Shown here in pieces: positions 1 through 6,865 of a DNA stretch of 7,020 bases. The position numbers were made by a program, and so were the translations under genes. The stretch is from Bacteroidota bacterium (GTDB lineage: Bacteria; Bacteroidota; Bacteroidia; Flavobacteriales_D; Crocinitomicaceae). Numbering within the stretch: the first letter of the stretch is position 1; each line of letters begins with the position of its first letter. The stretch spans positions 1-7,020 of the forward strand of contig VGMK01000105.1 of NCBI GenBank assembly GCA_016866375.1, read 5' to 3'. Below the pieces are notes generated by a model. It was not told where the DNA came from, ran no database searches, and saw only the letters and a program-made list of their open reading frames with translations.

Positions 1-2222
1 AATTCTTCCACACGTTGAGTAAAAATCCTTTGAGAATAATTAGCCTTGAAAACATAGAGGGGAATATCGGAAATTGCTAAAATCTCAACCCCGTCTGATA
101 CAATACCGACTGGTGGGAGATCGATGAGAATCATATCGTATATGCTTTTCAGTTTTTCAATCACATCCTTTACTTTTTGCCCCTGAACTAATTCCGATGG
201 ATTAGGAGGGATTGGTCCAGCGGTGATGTAATCTAAATTATGGAATTCTGATTTGTTTATTACCTCTTCCAACGAAGCCAATCCCGAAATTAAATTACTC
301 ATTCCAAAAGTGTTTTCCGCATTAAATCCATGATGAATTTTTGGTTTGCGTAAGTCAAGATCTACCAGTATAGTTCGTTTTCCGTTTGCAGCGACCAAAC
401 CGGCTAGATTTAACATCACAAAAGTTTTTCCTTCTCCAGAAATGGATGACGATATTGCCACAACTTTTGCATCCTTATTTATGAAACTCATGTTTGTTCG
501 GATAGTCCTCACAGCTTCTGCCATCCTAGATTTTGAGGATTCATTAACAACCATTTGTGAAAACTTCATTTTTCTTTTAAATTTTGGAATAATCCCAATA
601 AAGTTAGTTTGTGGGGGTAATATTTTTTGCAGATCATTTGCATTAATAATGTCGTTGTAAGTTAAATATAGCCATAACATTCTCCCAAGACCGATGAGTA
701 ATGCAAAAGTGCATGCTAAAGCATAAACTAACATTTTATTCGGTCTAATTGGTGAAGTTGGCATAATTGGTGGGGTCAAAATTCTTGTAGAAGATGAATA
801 ACCTGCACTACTTAATTCTAAGGCCACTTTTTTCTCCGTAAAAAGTGAGAAATATTTATTGTTTAAATCCTGAATGTACTTCAGACGGTCCAATTCCATC
901 GATTTAGTCGGGAGATTAAAATATTCTTGTTCGATTTCACCAAGTTTTCTCGAATATATGACCTTATCCGAATCTATTCTCTCTTCAATAACCATCATAC
1001 TTCTCCTTATATTGGCTATTTTATTCTGAATTTTTACTTCGATCCTTTTTATTGATTCATTTTCAAGTGTTACATCTTTTAGTAATTCTTCTTTTTTCTC
1101 AAGAAGATCATTAAGTTCCTCTATTTGTCTAATAACAGTACCTTCAAAACTTTTTTTGCCTATCATTTCTGGAATAACCTTATAAATTTCAATCCGATTT
1201 GGGTTACTTGTTATCTTGGATTGAACCAAATTTAGGGTGCTCAATTCCTCCTCTAATTCAGTAACTTTTTTTGAATTTTCTGTCAATTCTTCGGCTAAAT
1301 TGTCACCTAACTTTTCGATATTTGGCAATTGTTCCTTCTTTTGAAATTGTGCAAGAGTTTCCTTTGAACCTTCCAAAATATGCGATAATGAGTCCAATTG
1401 ATAATCGATAAAGGCAATTGTTTTTTGAGCATTTTTAACAGTGTTTTCCTTCTGAAAAATTAAATAGGAATCGATAAGTGATTTTGTTATGTCATGGGAT
1501 AGCTTGGCATTTGAATTTTCATAGGTAATTTCTATTGTTTGGGCTTCAGGATTTACAGCTATTACGGTTAGTTTATTCTTTATATCTTCTATCAGTTTTG
1601 ATTTAGAGTTAAATCTAAAATATAAACGCGATTCATTACATAATTCAATTATTTCTTCAATATTTTTCCCTTTGATAATTATGTCAAACTCTTTATTTTT
1701 AAATCTTTTATTTAAGGATAATTGAATTGTGTTTTTTCCGATGTTACTCTCATAGTTTAGAATAAGTTTTCCGTCTCTAGCCACAGTAATATCAATATCT
1801 TTTTCACAAAGGCTTGAATCGTTCAGGGAATAGACTGTTATTGAAAATTGAACATCCCTGTAAAGATTTCGGGTCAAAATTGTCCCCTCAGAATAAAAAC
1901 TTGTGTAAAGGCCTAAATTTTCAATTGATTTGCCAATTATAAAATCAGATCGAATCAACTCTACCTCCTGATCTAAGTTGACTCCTTTGTCAACGTTGAC
2001 AATATCTTTACCAAGAATATCGCTGACCTTATTTTCCAGAATCACTTGAATAAGTGCTTTCGTTTGATAAACAGGGGTGGAATAACGAAGATAAAAAAAA
2101 GCAAAAATTAAAAATAGAGTGAGATAAAAAAAAGGTTTTTTCCAGTGTCTAGCTAAAATTACCTCTAGAATAAGTGGATTAAATTCTTTATTTAAAATTT
2201 TTTTACCTGAACCTGTTGACAT
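1..2222 (-). CDS. wzc: Wzc-type polysaccharide co-polymerase / tyrosine autokinase (C-terminus cut by window edge)
   Basis: Inner-membrane protein that sets chain length and drives export of capsule or exopolysaccharide, with a cytoplasmic BY-kinase domain that autophosphorylates on tyrosine. About 740 codons are visible, open throughout, from ATG at 2222. Seen in the translation: a short cytoplasmic N-terminus; a first membrane helix at about residues 30-46 followed by a Wzz-like start (YSTPVYQTKALIQV); a periplasmic part with charged, probably coiled-coil stretches near 260-330 and 355-430; a GNVR-like segment near 435-490; a proline-rich PPIMPTSPIRP leading into a second helix at about 493-517. 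The kinase part has the EX2RX2R motif E569/R572/R575 (EAVRTIRTN), Walker A SISGEGKT with K599, Walker A' ILVDLDL with D621 and D623, and Walker B MILIDLPP with D701. The family's C-terminal tyrosine cluster would lie past the left edge, with perhaps 50-90 residues missing. It starts 10 bases after the export lipoprotein gene. The motifs make the family call firm; the polymer is unknown. Confidence 0.95.
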   Translation of the reverse strand, partial: MSTGSGKKILNKEFNPLILEVILARHWKKPFFYLTLFLIFAFFYLRYSTPVYQTKALIQVILENKVSDILGKDIVNVDKGVNLDQEVELIRSDFIIGKSIENLGLYTSFYSEGTILTRNLYRDVQFSITVYSLNDSSLCEKDIDITVARDGKLILNYESNIGKNTIQLSLNKRFKNKEFDIIIKGKNIEEIIELCNESRLYFRFNSKSKLIEDIKNKLTVIAVNPEAQTIEITYENSNAKLSHDITKSLIDSYLIFQKENTVKNAQKTIAFIDYQLDSLSHILEGSKETLAQFQKKEQLPNIEKLGDNLAEELTENSKKVTELEEELSTLNLVQSKITSNPNRIEIYKVIPEMIGKKSFEGTVIRQIEELNDLLEKKEELLKDVTLENESIKRIEVKIQNKIANIRRSMMVIEERIDSDKVIYSRKLGEIEQEYFNLPTKSMELDRLKYIQDLNNKYFSLFTEKKVALELSSAGYSSSTRILTPPIMPTSPIRPNKMLVYALACTFALLIGLGRMLWLYLTYNDIINANDLQKILPPQTNFIGIIPKFKRKMKFSQMVVNESSKSRMAEAVRTIRTNMSFINKDAKVVAISSSISGEGKTFVMLNLAGLVAANGKRTILVDLDLRKPKIHHGFNAENTFGMSNLISGLASLEEVINKSEFHNLDYITAGPIPPNPSELVQGQKVKDVIEKLKSIYDMILIDLPPVGIVSDGVEILAISDIPLYVFKANYSQRIFTQRVEE
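2089..2134 (-). repeat. 13-bp direct repeat with A8/T8 tracts in the first membrane helix of the Wzc-like gene
   Basis: The plus-strand string AGATAAAAAAAAG occurs at 2089-2101 and again at 2122-2134, offset by 33 bases (11 codons). On the coding strand both copies read in the same frame, encoding the two FFYL units of the first transmembrane helix. Each copy holds a run of eight T's. The repeat is seen directly. It may simply reflect a Phe/Tyr/Leu-rich helix in AT-rich DNA, but such tracts are prone to slippage. Confidence 0.6.
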
Positions 2223-2232
2223 AAAATAGCAT

Positions 2233-3021
2233 TTACCTGAAAATAGCAATTATTGCCAAAGATGACGTTATAAGACCAACCCATGGCCCAACTCTTTCTG
2301 AAATCGAAGAAGCATACCTAGGTCGGTAGTCAATGTAAATGTAGTCATTGCATTGAACTATCATTTCTGCCTGTTGCATGCTATGAATGGATGATAAATC
2401 GATTTTATATATTTCTCTTTTACCCGAAGGCTTTTTTCTCATGAGTTTAATTGAATTTGCCTTACCCTCGTTCGAAATACCCCCCGAAAGAGCAATTGCC
2501 TCTAGTAAGGAGGTATTAACATTTTGTAAATAAACAACTTTTGCTTGTCCTCTGCCAGGAAATACGATAACTCTCTGGTTTGTGATTCTAATTTGCACGA
2601 ATGGGTTGTTATAAGTTTTGGCTAAAATTTTACTCAAGGAGTCTTCTAATTCAATAATCGTTAAACCTGCAACCGGATAATTTCCAATGATGGGTATCTC
2701 CACTGTACCATCTTGCCTAACCAAATAATCATTTATGTTTGAAGAACCCTGTGCCGATCTTATATTGCCTGACTCGCCGTCATTGAATCCAGATAAGTTG
2801 TTGATAAATCGTTCCCCGTTGTTAGCGGCAAATACAAAACTGAAACGATCTCCTGGGCCAATTTTATAATCATCTTTTGGAATTAGTGGTATACTATCGA
2901 ATGAAAACTCTTCGCCCTTAGGTATTTGAAATAAGGCATTAGAATTTAAAGACTTACACGAGGAATTCAATAAAATAATGAAAATTAGAAGAGGCGAGAA
3001 TTGAAATATGAATCGGAACAT
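2233..3021 (-). CDS. Outer-membrane polysaccharide export lipoprotein (Wza-like, SLBB domain)
   Basis: Predicted outer-membrane exit component for capsule or exopolysaccharide, the partner of the Wzc-like protein encoded just downstream. The 262 residues begin with a hydrophobic signal (about 4-18) and a likely lipidated Cys22 in LLNSSC; the -3 residue is Asn, so the lipobox is loose. A Poly_export domain follows at about 51-147, starting YKIGPGDRFSF and containing VRQDGTVEIPIIGNYPVAGLT. An SLBB domain lies at about 150-205 (VIVFPGRGQAKVVYL, then LLEAIALSGGIS). The chain ends DYIYIDYRP plus a hydrophobic segment at about 247-261 (VGLITSSLAIIAIF), the membrane-spanning end common in Bacteroidota members. 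It is much shorter than E. coli Wza (about 380 residues) and only one SLBB repeat is seen. The start is ATG at 3021, only 4 bases after the glycosyltransferase stop, so translational coupling is likely. The gene is intact. Confidence 0.93.
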   Translation of the reverse strand: MFRFIFQFSPLLIFIILLNSSCKSLNSNALFQIPKGEEFSFDSIPLIPKDDYKIGPGDRFSFVFAANNGERFINNLSGFNDGESGNIRSAQGSSNINDYLVRQDGTVEIPIIGNYPVAGLTIIELEDSLSKILAKTYNNPFVQIRITNQRVIVFPGRGQAKVVYLQNVNTSLLEAIALSGGISNEGKANSIKLMRKKPSGKREIYKIDLSSIHSMQQAEMIVQCNDYIYIDYRPRYASSISERVGPWVGLITSSLAIIAIFR

Positions 3022-3025
3022 TTAT

Positions 3026-4252
3026 TTATAGATAATTTATTTCTTTAAGTTTTTCTCGGTAATATTTTTCTGTTTTTTTCACAAGTATTTCATATGTATA
3101 TTTGTCTCTTACGAAAGACCAGCCGTTTTGTGACATTTTTTTTCGAATATTTTCATTTTCAATCAAAAAAAGAAGCTTCTCTACGAAATATTCTAAATTA
3201 TTTGATGGGCAAATATACCCTGTCTCACCATCTTTCATGATATCGCAAACACCACCGACATCCGTGCAAATTATAGGTACATTGCTTGCTTGAGCCTCAA
3301 TTAAACTTACTGGAGTTCCTTCGTTGAGGGAAGTGAGGCAAATAATATCCATTCCAGGATTGAAAGATGAAATATCTTTAATCCATGAGGTGAAAACAAT
3401 GGGAGCAGCAGGACACAAAGTTTTAATTTTTTGTTCAATTTTGGGACGTTCCTCACCATCGCCTACTATGAAAACTTTAAACTTATTTTTTGTTTTTAAA
3501 TATAAGTCTGAAATAACTTGAATAAAAAAAATATGGTTTTTAACAGCTGATAGTCTGCCGATTATAGCAATGGCCAGCTCATCTTTTCCGATATCAAAAT
3601 TTCTCCTCGTTTCTTCACGTTTTAATTTTAGATCTCTTTGAAATTTCTCTAAATCAAATCCAAGGGAAATAACCGTGGTTTTGCGCTCCGGAGCAATCCT
3701 GTATATGTTACATAATTCCTTCTTTTGGGTTGGTGATATTGCAATTATTCCATTTGTTTTTGAAGCTAGGCGACGTTCTATCATTTTGAAAATCCATGTT
3801 TTAAGCGCGCCAAAATAAGAGTGAAAAACATGCCCATGAAAAGTATGGACAATCACGGGCACATTGCAATCAATGGCAGCCTTTCTACCCAATGCTCCGG
3901 CTTTTGATGCATGTGTGTGTACAATGTCAGGTTTAAATTCTCTGATGATGGACTTGATTTTTTTTAAAGCCTGTCGATCACTAAAAAAATTTGGTTCTCT
4001 CTTCAATTCATGGAGCAAGAGGGGTTCGATACCATAACTTCTCGGAATAAAAAGCGAGTCTGACTCGCCCTCCTCAGGAAGACCGCCGATAAGTAAGGTT
4101 TCAAAATCTTTAGATAAAAACTTTGTGAGCAGCGTGGCATTGTAGGTAGGTCCACCAATGTTGAATCTATTTATAATTCTTAAAACCCTAATTTTTCGAC
4201 CTTGCATTCGGCTTCGGTATAATTCTTGAGTTTTGAATAGCACGTTATTCAT
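3026..4252 (-). CDS. GT-B glycosyltransferase, family 4 (capsule/exopolysaccharide synthesis)
   Basis: Cytoplasmic retaining glycosyltransferase that probably moves a sugar from a nucleotide-sugar donor onto a lipid-linked polysaccharide precursor. In its 408 residues the N-terminal acceptor domain (about 20-205) opens with IRVLRIINRFNIGGPTYNAT, whose glycine-rich GGP loop is typical of GT4, and includes DIVHTHASKAGALGRKAA and VHTFHGHVFHSYF. The C-terminal donor domain (about 220-395) has IIGRLSAVKNH (R233, K238, likely phosphate contacts) and the EX7E motif E311/E319 in LNEGTPVSLIEAQ. No membrane helix is evident. It is the first gene of the minus-strand cluster. The start is uncertain: ATG 4252 has AAGGAG only 2 bases upstream, too close for a standard ribosome site, while ATG 4207 (residue 16) would start just before the first beta strand, as in many relatives. 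Donor, acceptor and linkage cannot be inferred; it resembles CapM-type GT4 enzymes in general layout. Confidence 0.92.
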   Translation of the reverse strand: MNNVLFKTQELYRSRMQGRKIRVLRIINRFNIGGPTYNATLLTKFLSKDFETLLIGGLPEEGESDSLFIPRSYGIEPLLLHELKREPNFFSDRQALKKIKSIIREFKPDIVHTHASKAGALGRKAAIDCNVPVIVHTFHGHVFHSYFGALKTWIFKMIERRLASKTNGIIAISPTQKKELCNIYRIAPERKTTVISLGFDLEKFQRDLKLKREETRRNFDIGKDELAIAIIGRLSAVKNHIFFIQVISDLYLKTKNKFKVFIVGDGEERPKIEQKIKTLCPAAPIVFTSWIKDISSFNPGMDIICLTSLNEGTPVSLIEAQASNVPIICTDVGGVCDIMKDGETGYICPSNNLEYFVEKLLFLIENENIRKKMSQNGWSFVRDKYTYEILVKKTEKYYREKLKEINYL

Positions 4253-4306
4253 AACTCCTTCGATTTAGGCTCCAACAAGAACAAATTTTCAGTGAACTTA
4301 GTCGGT
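4253..4306. promoter_or_regulatory. Divergent intergenic gap between glycosyltransferase and dacB
   Basis: This 54-base spacer must hold, or sit next to, the start signals for both the minus-strand polysaccharide cluster and dacB. It has no hairpin and no convincing promoter pair. On the minus strand, an exact match to the Bacteroidota -7 consensus TAnnTTTG (TAAATTTG, 4326 down to 4319) lies just inside the dacB coding sequence, 67 bases upstream of ATG 4252, but I see no TTG at the expected -33 spacing. No exact TAnnTTTG is seen in the dacB direction. The role as a regulatory region is inferred from gene layout. Confidence 0.35.
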
Positions 4307-5770
4307 ATGAAAATTATTCAAATTTACATTTTATTTCTGATTTTTTTGAGTATTGCCTCTAACGTTGAGGCACAACAAAATATTCAAAAAGCGATTGAAA
4401 TCTTTGTTGAGGATCCGGTGAATAAAAATGCTGCCATTTCAATCCACGTGATAAATCTAGAAAATGGCAATGAGATTGCTGCCTATAAATCCGATTTAGC
4501 CATCACAAGTGCATCAACGACAAAATTATTCTCGACAGCAGCAGCATATGAATTATTAGGTCCTCAATACCGCGCTAGCACGAGAATTTACACTGATGGT
4601 AATATTACGAGTGATGGAATACTTCAAGGAAATTTATGGCTAAGGGGTGGTGGGGATGTTAGTTTGGGCAGTAAGTATTTCAATCAACCTAAAAAGGAAC
4701 TTGACTTTTTGAATTCGTGGGCGGATTCATTAAGTAAACTTGGAATAAAATTTATTCAAGGAGCACTCATCGCGGATGCTTCTGATTTTGGTTATGCAGG
4801 AGTGCCAGACGGGTGGGATTGGAACGACATCGGGAATTATTATGGATCCCCAGCACGAGGACTGAATATCTACGATAATCTTGTGAAGGTCAATTTTAGA
4901 ACATTTTCCCCGGGGACAAAGTCTGCGATAGTTTCCATTTTCCCGGAAGTATCTGGGCTTCGTTACAAGAACAATGTGTATTCGGCAAATGTAAATGGCG
5001 ATAATTCCTATTTGTACGGAGCTCCTTTTTCTCTTGACAGATCGGCAGAGGGTAAACTACCCGCTCATCAATCCTCTTTTGAGGTAAAAGGAAGTCTTCC
5101 TGACCCAGAACTACAAACTGCATTCGAGCTTCAAAAAGCTTTAGCAAATGTTGGCATACAAACAGAAGACGGTTGTAGGACGGTTAGAACAAATTCAATA
5201 TTGAGTAATCGCAACTACAATAAAATGAATTTGTTAATTGAATATTTCGGCAAAACCGTAGATGAAATAGCCTATTGGACCAATCTGAAAAGTGTTAATC
5301 TTTTTGCAGAAGGACTTTTGAATCAATTAGGTTATTATTTATCCGGCGATGGATGCACCGCCACTTCCCTACAACATATTTATAAATTTTTGGAGAAAAA
5401 TATTGATACAAAGGGTCTGGTACTCACCGATGGGAGCGGTTTGTCGAGGTCAAATGCCATAAGCGCCTCGCATTTTACAAGTTTACTCAATTACATGTGG
5501 CATTCAAAAAATATTGATAGTTTCAAAAAAACTTTGCCAGTTGCTGGCGTAAGTGGGACTCTAAAAAATTTATGTAAAGAGAAAGTTTGTGAGGGAAAGG
5601 TTGTCGCAAAGAGCGGAACAATCAGTGGGGTTAAATCTTATGCCGGTTATGTGGAAAGCACCACTGGAAAAAAACTGGCTTTCGCCATAACAGTCAATAA
5701 CTTCAATTGCAGTTCAACACAAATATCCGATAAGATGGAAAAAATATTGGTCGAAATGGCTCAGTATTAA
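4307..5770 (+). CDS. dacB: D-alanyl-D-alanine carboxypeptidase/endopeptidase, PBP4 family (peptidase S13)
   Basis: Periplasmic serine peptidase that trims the terminal D-Ala from peptidoglycan stems and cuts D-Ala-mDAP cross-links. I chose ATG 4307 (487 residues) over the in-frame GTG 4292, because it gives a clean signal peptide MKIIQIYILFLIFLSIASNVEA, cut before QQ at about residue 22. The three penicillin-binding motifs are present: SxxK as S70-T-T-K73 in ITSASTTKLFSTAAAYELLG, SxN as S329-V-N331 in KSVNLFAEGLLNQLGYY, and the KTG box as K435-S-G437 (AKSGTISGVKSYAGYV), with Ser for the usual Thr. LTDGSGLSRSNAIS, another family hallmark, lies near 373-386. Length matches the family (E. coli DacB is 477). 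The long segment between the first two motifs holds the extra domains typical of class C low-mass PBPs. Five cysteines in the mature protein (290, 350, 423, 428, 468) could form disulfides. No membrane anchor follows the signal. It overlaps convergent ddl by 4 bases. Confidence 0.95.
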   Translation: MKIIQIYILFLIFLSIASNVEAQQNIQKAIEIFVEDPVNKNAAISIHVINLENGNEIAAYKSDLAITSASTTKLFSTAAAYELLGPQYRASTRIYTDGNITSDGILQGNLWLRGGGDVSLGSKYFNQPKKELDFLNSWADSLSKLGIKFIQGALIADASDFGYAGVPDGWDWNDIGNYYGSPARGLNIYDNLVKVNFRTFSPGTKSAIVSIFPEVSGLRYKNNVYSANVNGDNSYLYGAPFSLDRSAEGKLPAHQSSFEVKGSLPDPELQTAFELQKALANVGIQTEDGCRTVRTNSILSNRNYNKMNLLIEYFGKTVDEIAYWTNLKSVNLFAEGLLNQLGYYLSGDGCTATSLQHIYKFLEKNIDTKGLVLTDGSGLSRSNAISASHFTSLLNYMWHSKNIDSFKKTLPVAGVSGTLKNLCKEKVCEGKVVAKSGTISGVKSYAGYVESTTGKKLAFAITVNNFNCSSTQISDKMEKILVEMAQY

Positions 5771-6732
5771 CTTTCTACCACTAGAATTTCATTCCAAAAG
5801 TTGCGAACAGAAATTTTTGCACTCAACAACATTTTTGGAACAATAGAGGCATCTGAGAATCCGGGTGTTGTATTCACCTCAATGACATAAGGAATGTTAT
5901 CAACCAACATAAAGTCGATTCGAGCAATAGACTTGAGTTGAAGTAAGTAGTAAATTTCTTTGGCACATTTTTGAATGTTTTCGGTGTTTTCTGGGGAGAT
6001 GCGTGCTGGGGTAATTTCCTCTGATTTACCGTTGTATTTGGCGTCATAGTCAAAGAAGTCATTTTCTGTAACGATTTCCGTAAGTGGTAGGGCCACCAAT
6101 CCGGATTTATTTCGGTAAACTCCACAGGTCACTTCAACACCCTTTAAGAAAGATTCAATGACCAGCGAAGAACCTTCAGAAAAAGCTATATCAATTGCCG
6201 GTTCGAGCTCCTCATGCTTATTTACTTTTGAAATCCCGTAACTCGAACCAGAGTCACAAGGTTTCACAAAAACAGGCAATTGTAATTTTTTGAGAATATC
6301 TGCAGTTTGGTAAACCTGGTCCTTAACTAAACGAATAGATTGAGCCACATGAAAACCAAAGGATTTAAGAAATTGATTGCAGTACCATTTATCAAAAGAC
6401 AAGGATGAAGCGAGAACTCCTGAATTCAAGTAAGGAATGCCATGAAGGTCCAAAAGGGCTTGTATTTTACCATTTTCGCCGGGCTCTCCGTGAATGTAAA
6501 CAAGGGCTAAATCGAGTTTGATTGTTAGATTTTCTTTTTGAATGCATAGGTCTTCTCGAGAAAAGGTAAGTGATTCTTCATCTTTCATTGCAAACCAGTG
6601 CGATCTTGTCACGATAATCAGATAGACCTCGTACCCTGCTGGGAAGTTCTTTGCAATATTTTTGGCACTTTTAATTGATATTTCAAATTCGGATGAAAAT
6701 CCTCCACAAAATATACCAACATTTTTATTCAT
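5767..6732 (-). CDS. ddl: D-alanine--D-alanine ligase
   Basis: Cytoplasmic ATP-grasp enzyme that joins two D-alanines using ATP, giving the dipeptide that MurF adds to the peptidoglycan precursor. In its 321 residues, the N-terminal domain starts VGIFCGGFSSEFEISIKSA, with E15 matching the first-site D-Ala contact. Then come HGEPGENGKIQALLDLHGIPY and GVLASSLSFDK (about 81-115). The ATP-grasp domain has FVKP with K157 and the loop DSGSSYGISK (160-169, S164 probably equal to DdlB S150). AKY ends at Y233, matching DdlB Y216, which favours D-Ala-D-Ala rather than the D-lactate product of VanA-type ligases (Phe in D-Lac ligases). Metal ligands are D273 (ARIDFM), E285 and N287 (VIEVNTTPG). Length fits the family (about 300-370). 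ATG 6732 places the GG loop at the standard distance from the start. It converges on dacB and diverges from lipA. Confidence 0.96.
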   Translation of the reverse strand: MNKNVGIFCGGFSSEFEISIKSAKNIAKNFPAGYEVYLIIVTRSHWFAMKDEESLTFSREDLCIQKENLTIKLDLALVYIHGEPGENGKIQALLDLHGIPYLNSGVLASSLSFDKWYCNQFLKSFGFHVAQSIRLVKDQVYQTADILKKLQLPVFVKPCDSGSSYGISKVNKHEELEPAIDIAFSEGSSLVIESFLKGVEVTCGVYRNKSGLVALPLTEIVTENDFFDYDAKYNGKSEEITPARISPENTENIQKCAKEIYYLLQLKSIARIDFMLVDNIPYVIEVNTTPGFSDASIVPKMLLSAKISVRNFWNEILVVES

Positions 6733-6865
6733 TGCGCATGCTTTGTTGGATTCGAACTTAGCGTTTGTAAATTTTATAGAGTGGATAATCCGTAAAAGTT
6801 ATTAGCATCATTTTTTTCAAAACGTATTTTGAACTAATTTTATGCATTAATTGTCTACAAGGAAA
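6733..6865. promoter_or_regulatory. Divergent intergenic region between ddl and lipA
   Basis: This 133-base non-coding gap separates two genes transcribed away from each other, so it should hold both promoters. A possible minus-strand (ddl) promoter is TTTTG (6822 down to 6818), 16 bases, then TAACTTTT (6801 down to 6794). It is one mismatch from the Bacteroidota -7 consensus TAnnTTTG and lies about 60 bases before the ddl ATG. On the plus strand TAATTTTA (6835-6842) is also one mismatch off, but has no clear -33 partner. No tRNA, hairpin terminator or riboswitch is visible. The promoter assignments are inferred from consensus by eye. Confidence 0.3.
6816..6833. repeat. 18-bp inverted repeat, possible operator
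   Basis: A perfect inverted repeat with 7-base arms TTCAAAA and TTTTGAA around a 4-base centre CGTA. It lies in the ddl-lipA divergent region and overlaps the candidate -33 element of ddl. The symmetry suits a dimeric helix-turn-helix repressor or activator, but A/T-rich arms of this length can arise by chance in such DNA. The symmetry is seen directly; binding is inferred. Confidence 0.35.

Noticed and set aside
346..660. A 104-codon open frame on the plus strand
   Set aside because: It lies antisense to the kinase domain of the Wzc-like gene, including the Walker A codons. Its translation shows no family features, so it is a shadow frame.
3102..3521. Two small plus-strand open frames (63 and 65 codons)
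   Set aside because: Both lie antisense to well-conserved parts of the glycosyltransferase donor domain and look like nothing known; shadow frames.
4292..4306. Upstream GTG start for dacB giving a 5-residue longer protein
   Set aside because: The extra residues (MNLVG) precede a textbook signal peptide that starts properly at ATG 4307; GTG is the less likely start.
4896..5147. An 83-codon minus-strand frame within dacB
   Set aside because: It is fully contained in a clear PBP4 gene on the other strand, with low-complexity, non-protein-like content.
5792..5840. Inverted repeat TTCCAAAA ... TTTTGGAA with a 33-base loop inside ddl
   Set aside because: It is A/T-rich, has a long loop, lies in conserved coding sequence and has no following T-run in a useful position. 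It is likely chance rather than a terminator.
5874..6125. An 83-codon minus-strand frame within ddl
   Set aside because: It is an alternative frame of the ddl coding sequence covering the catalytic Tyr and metal-ligand region; no independent evidence.
6747..6765. tRNA T-arm-like string GTTCGAATCC on the minus strand near the ddl start
   Set aside because: The flanking bases do not form the T stem (CTAAG against CCAAC), and no acceptor, anticodon arm or CCA end is present. I also see no second copy that would suggest an attachment site.
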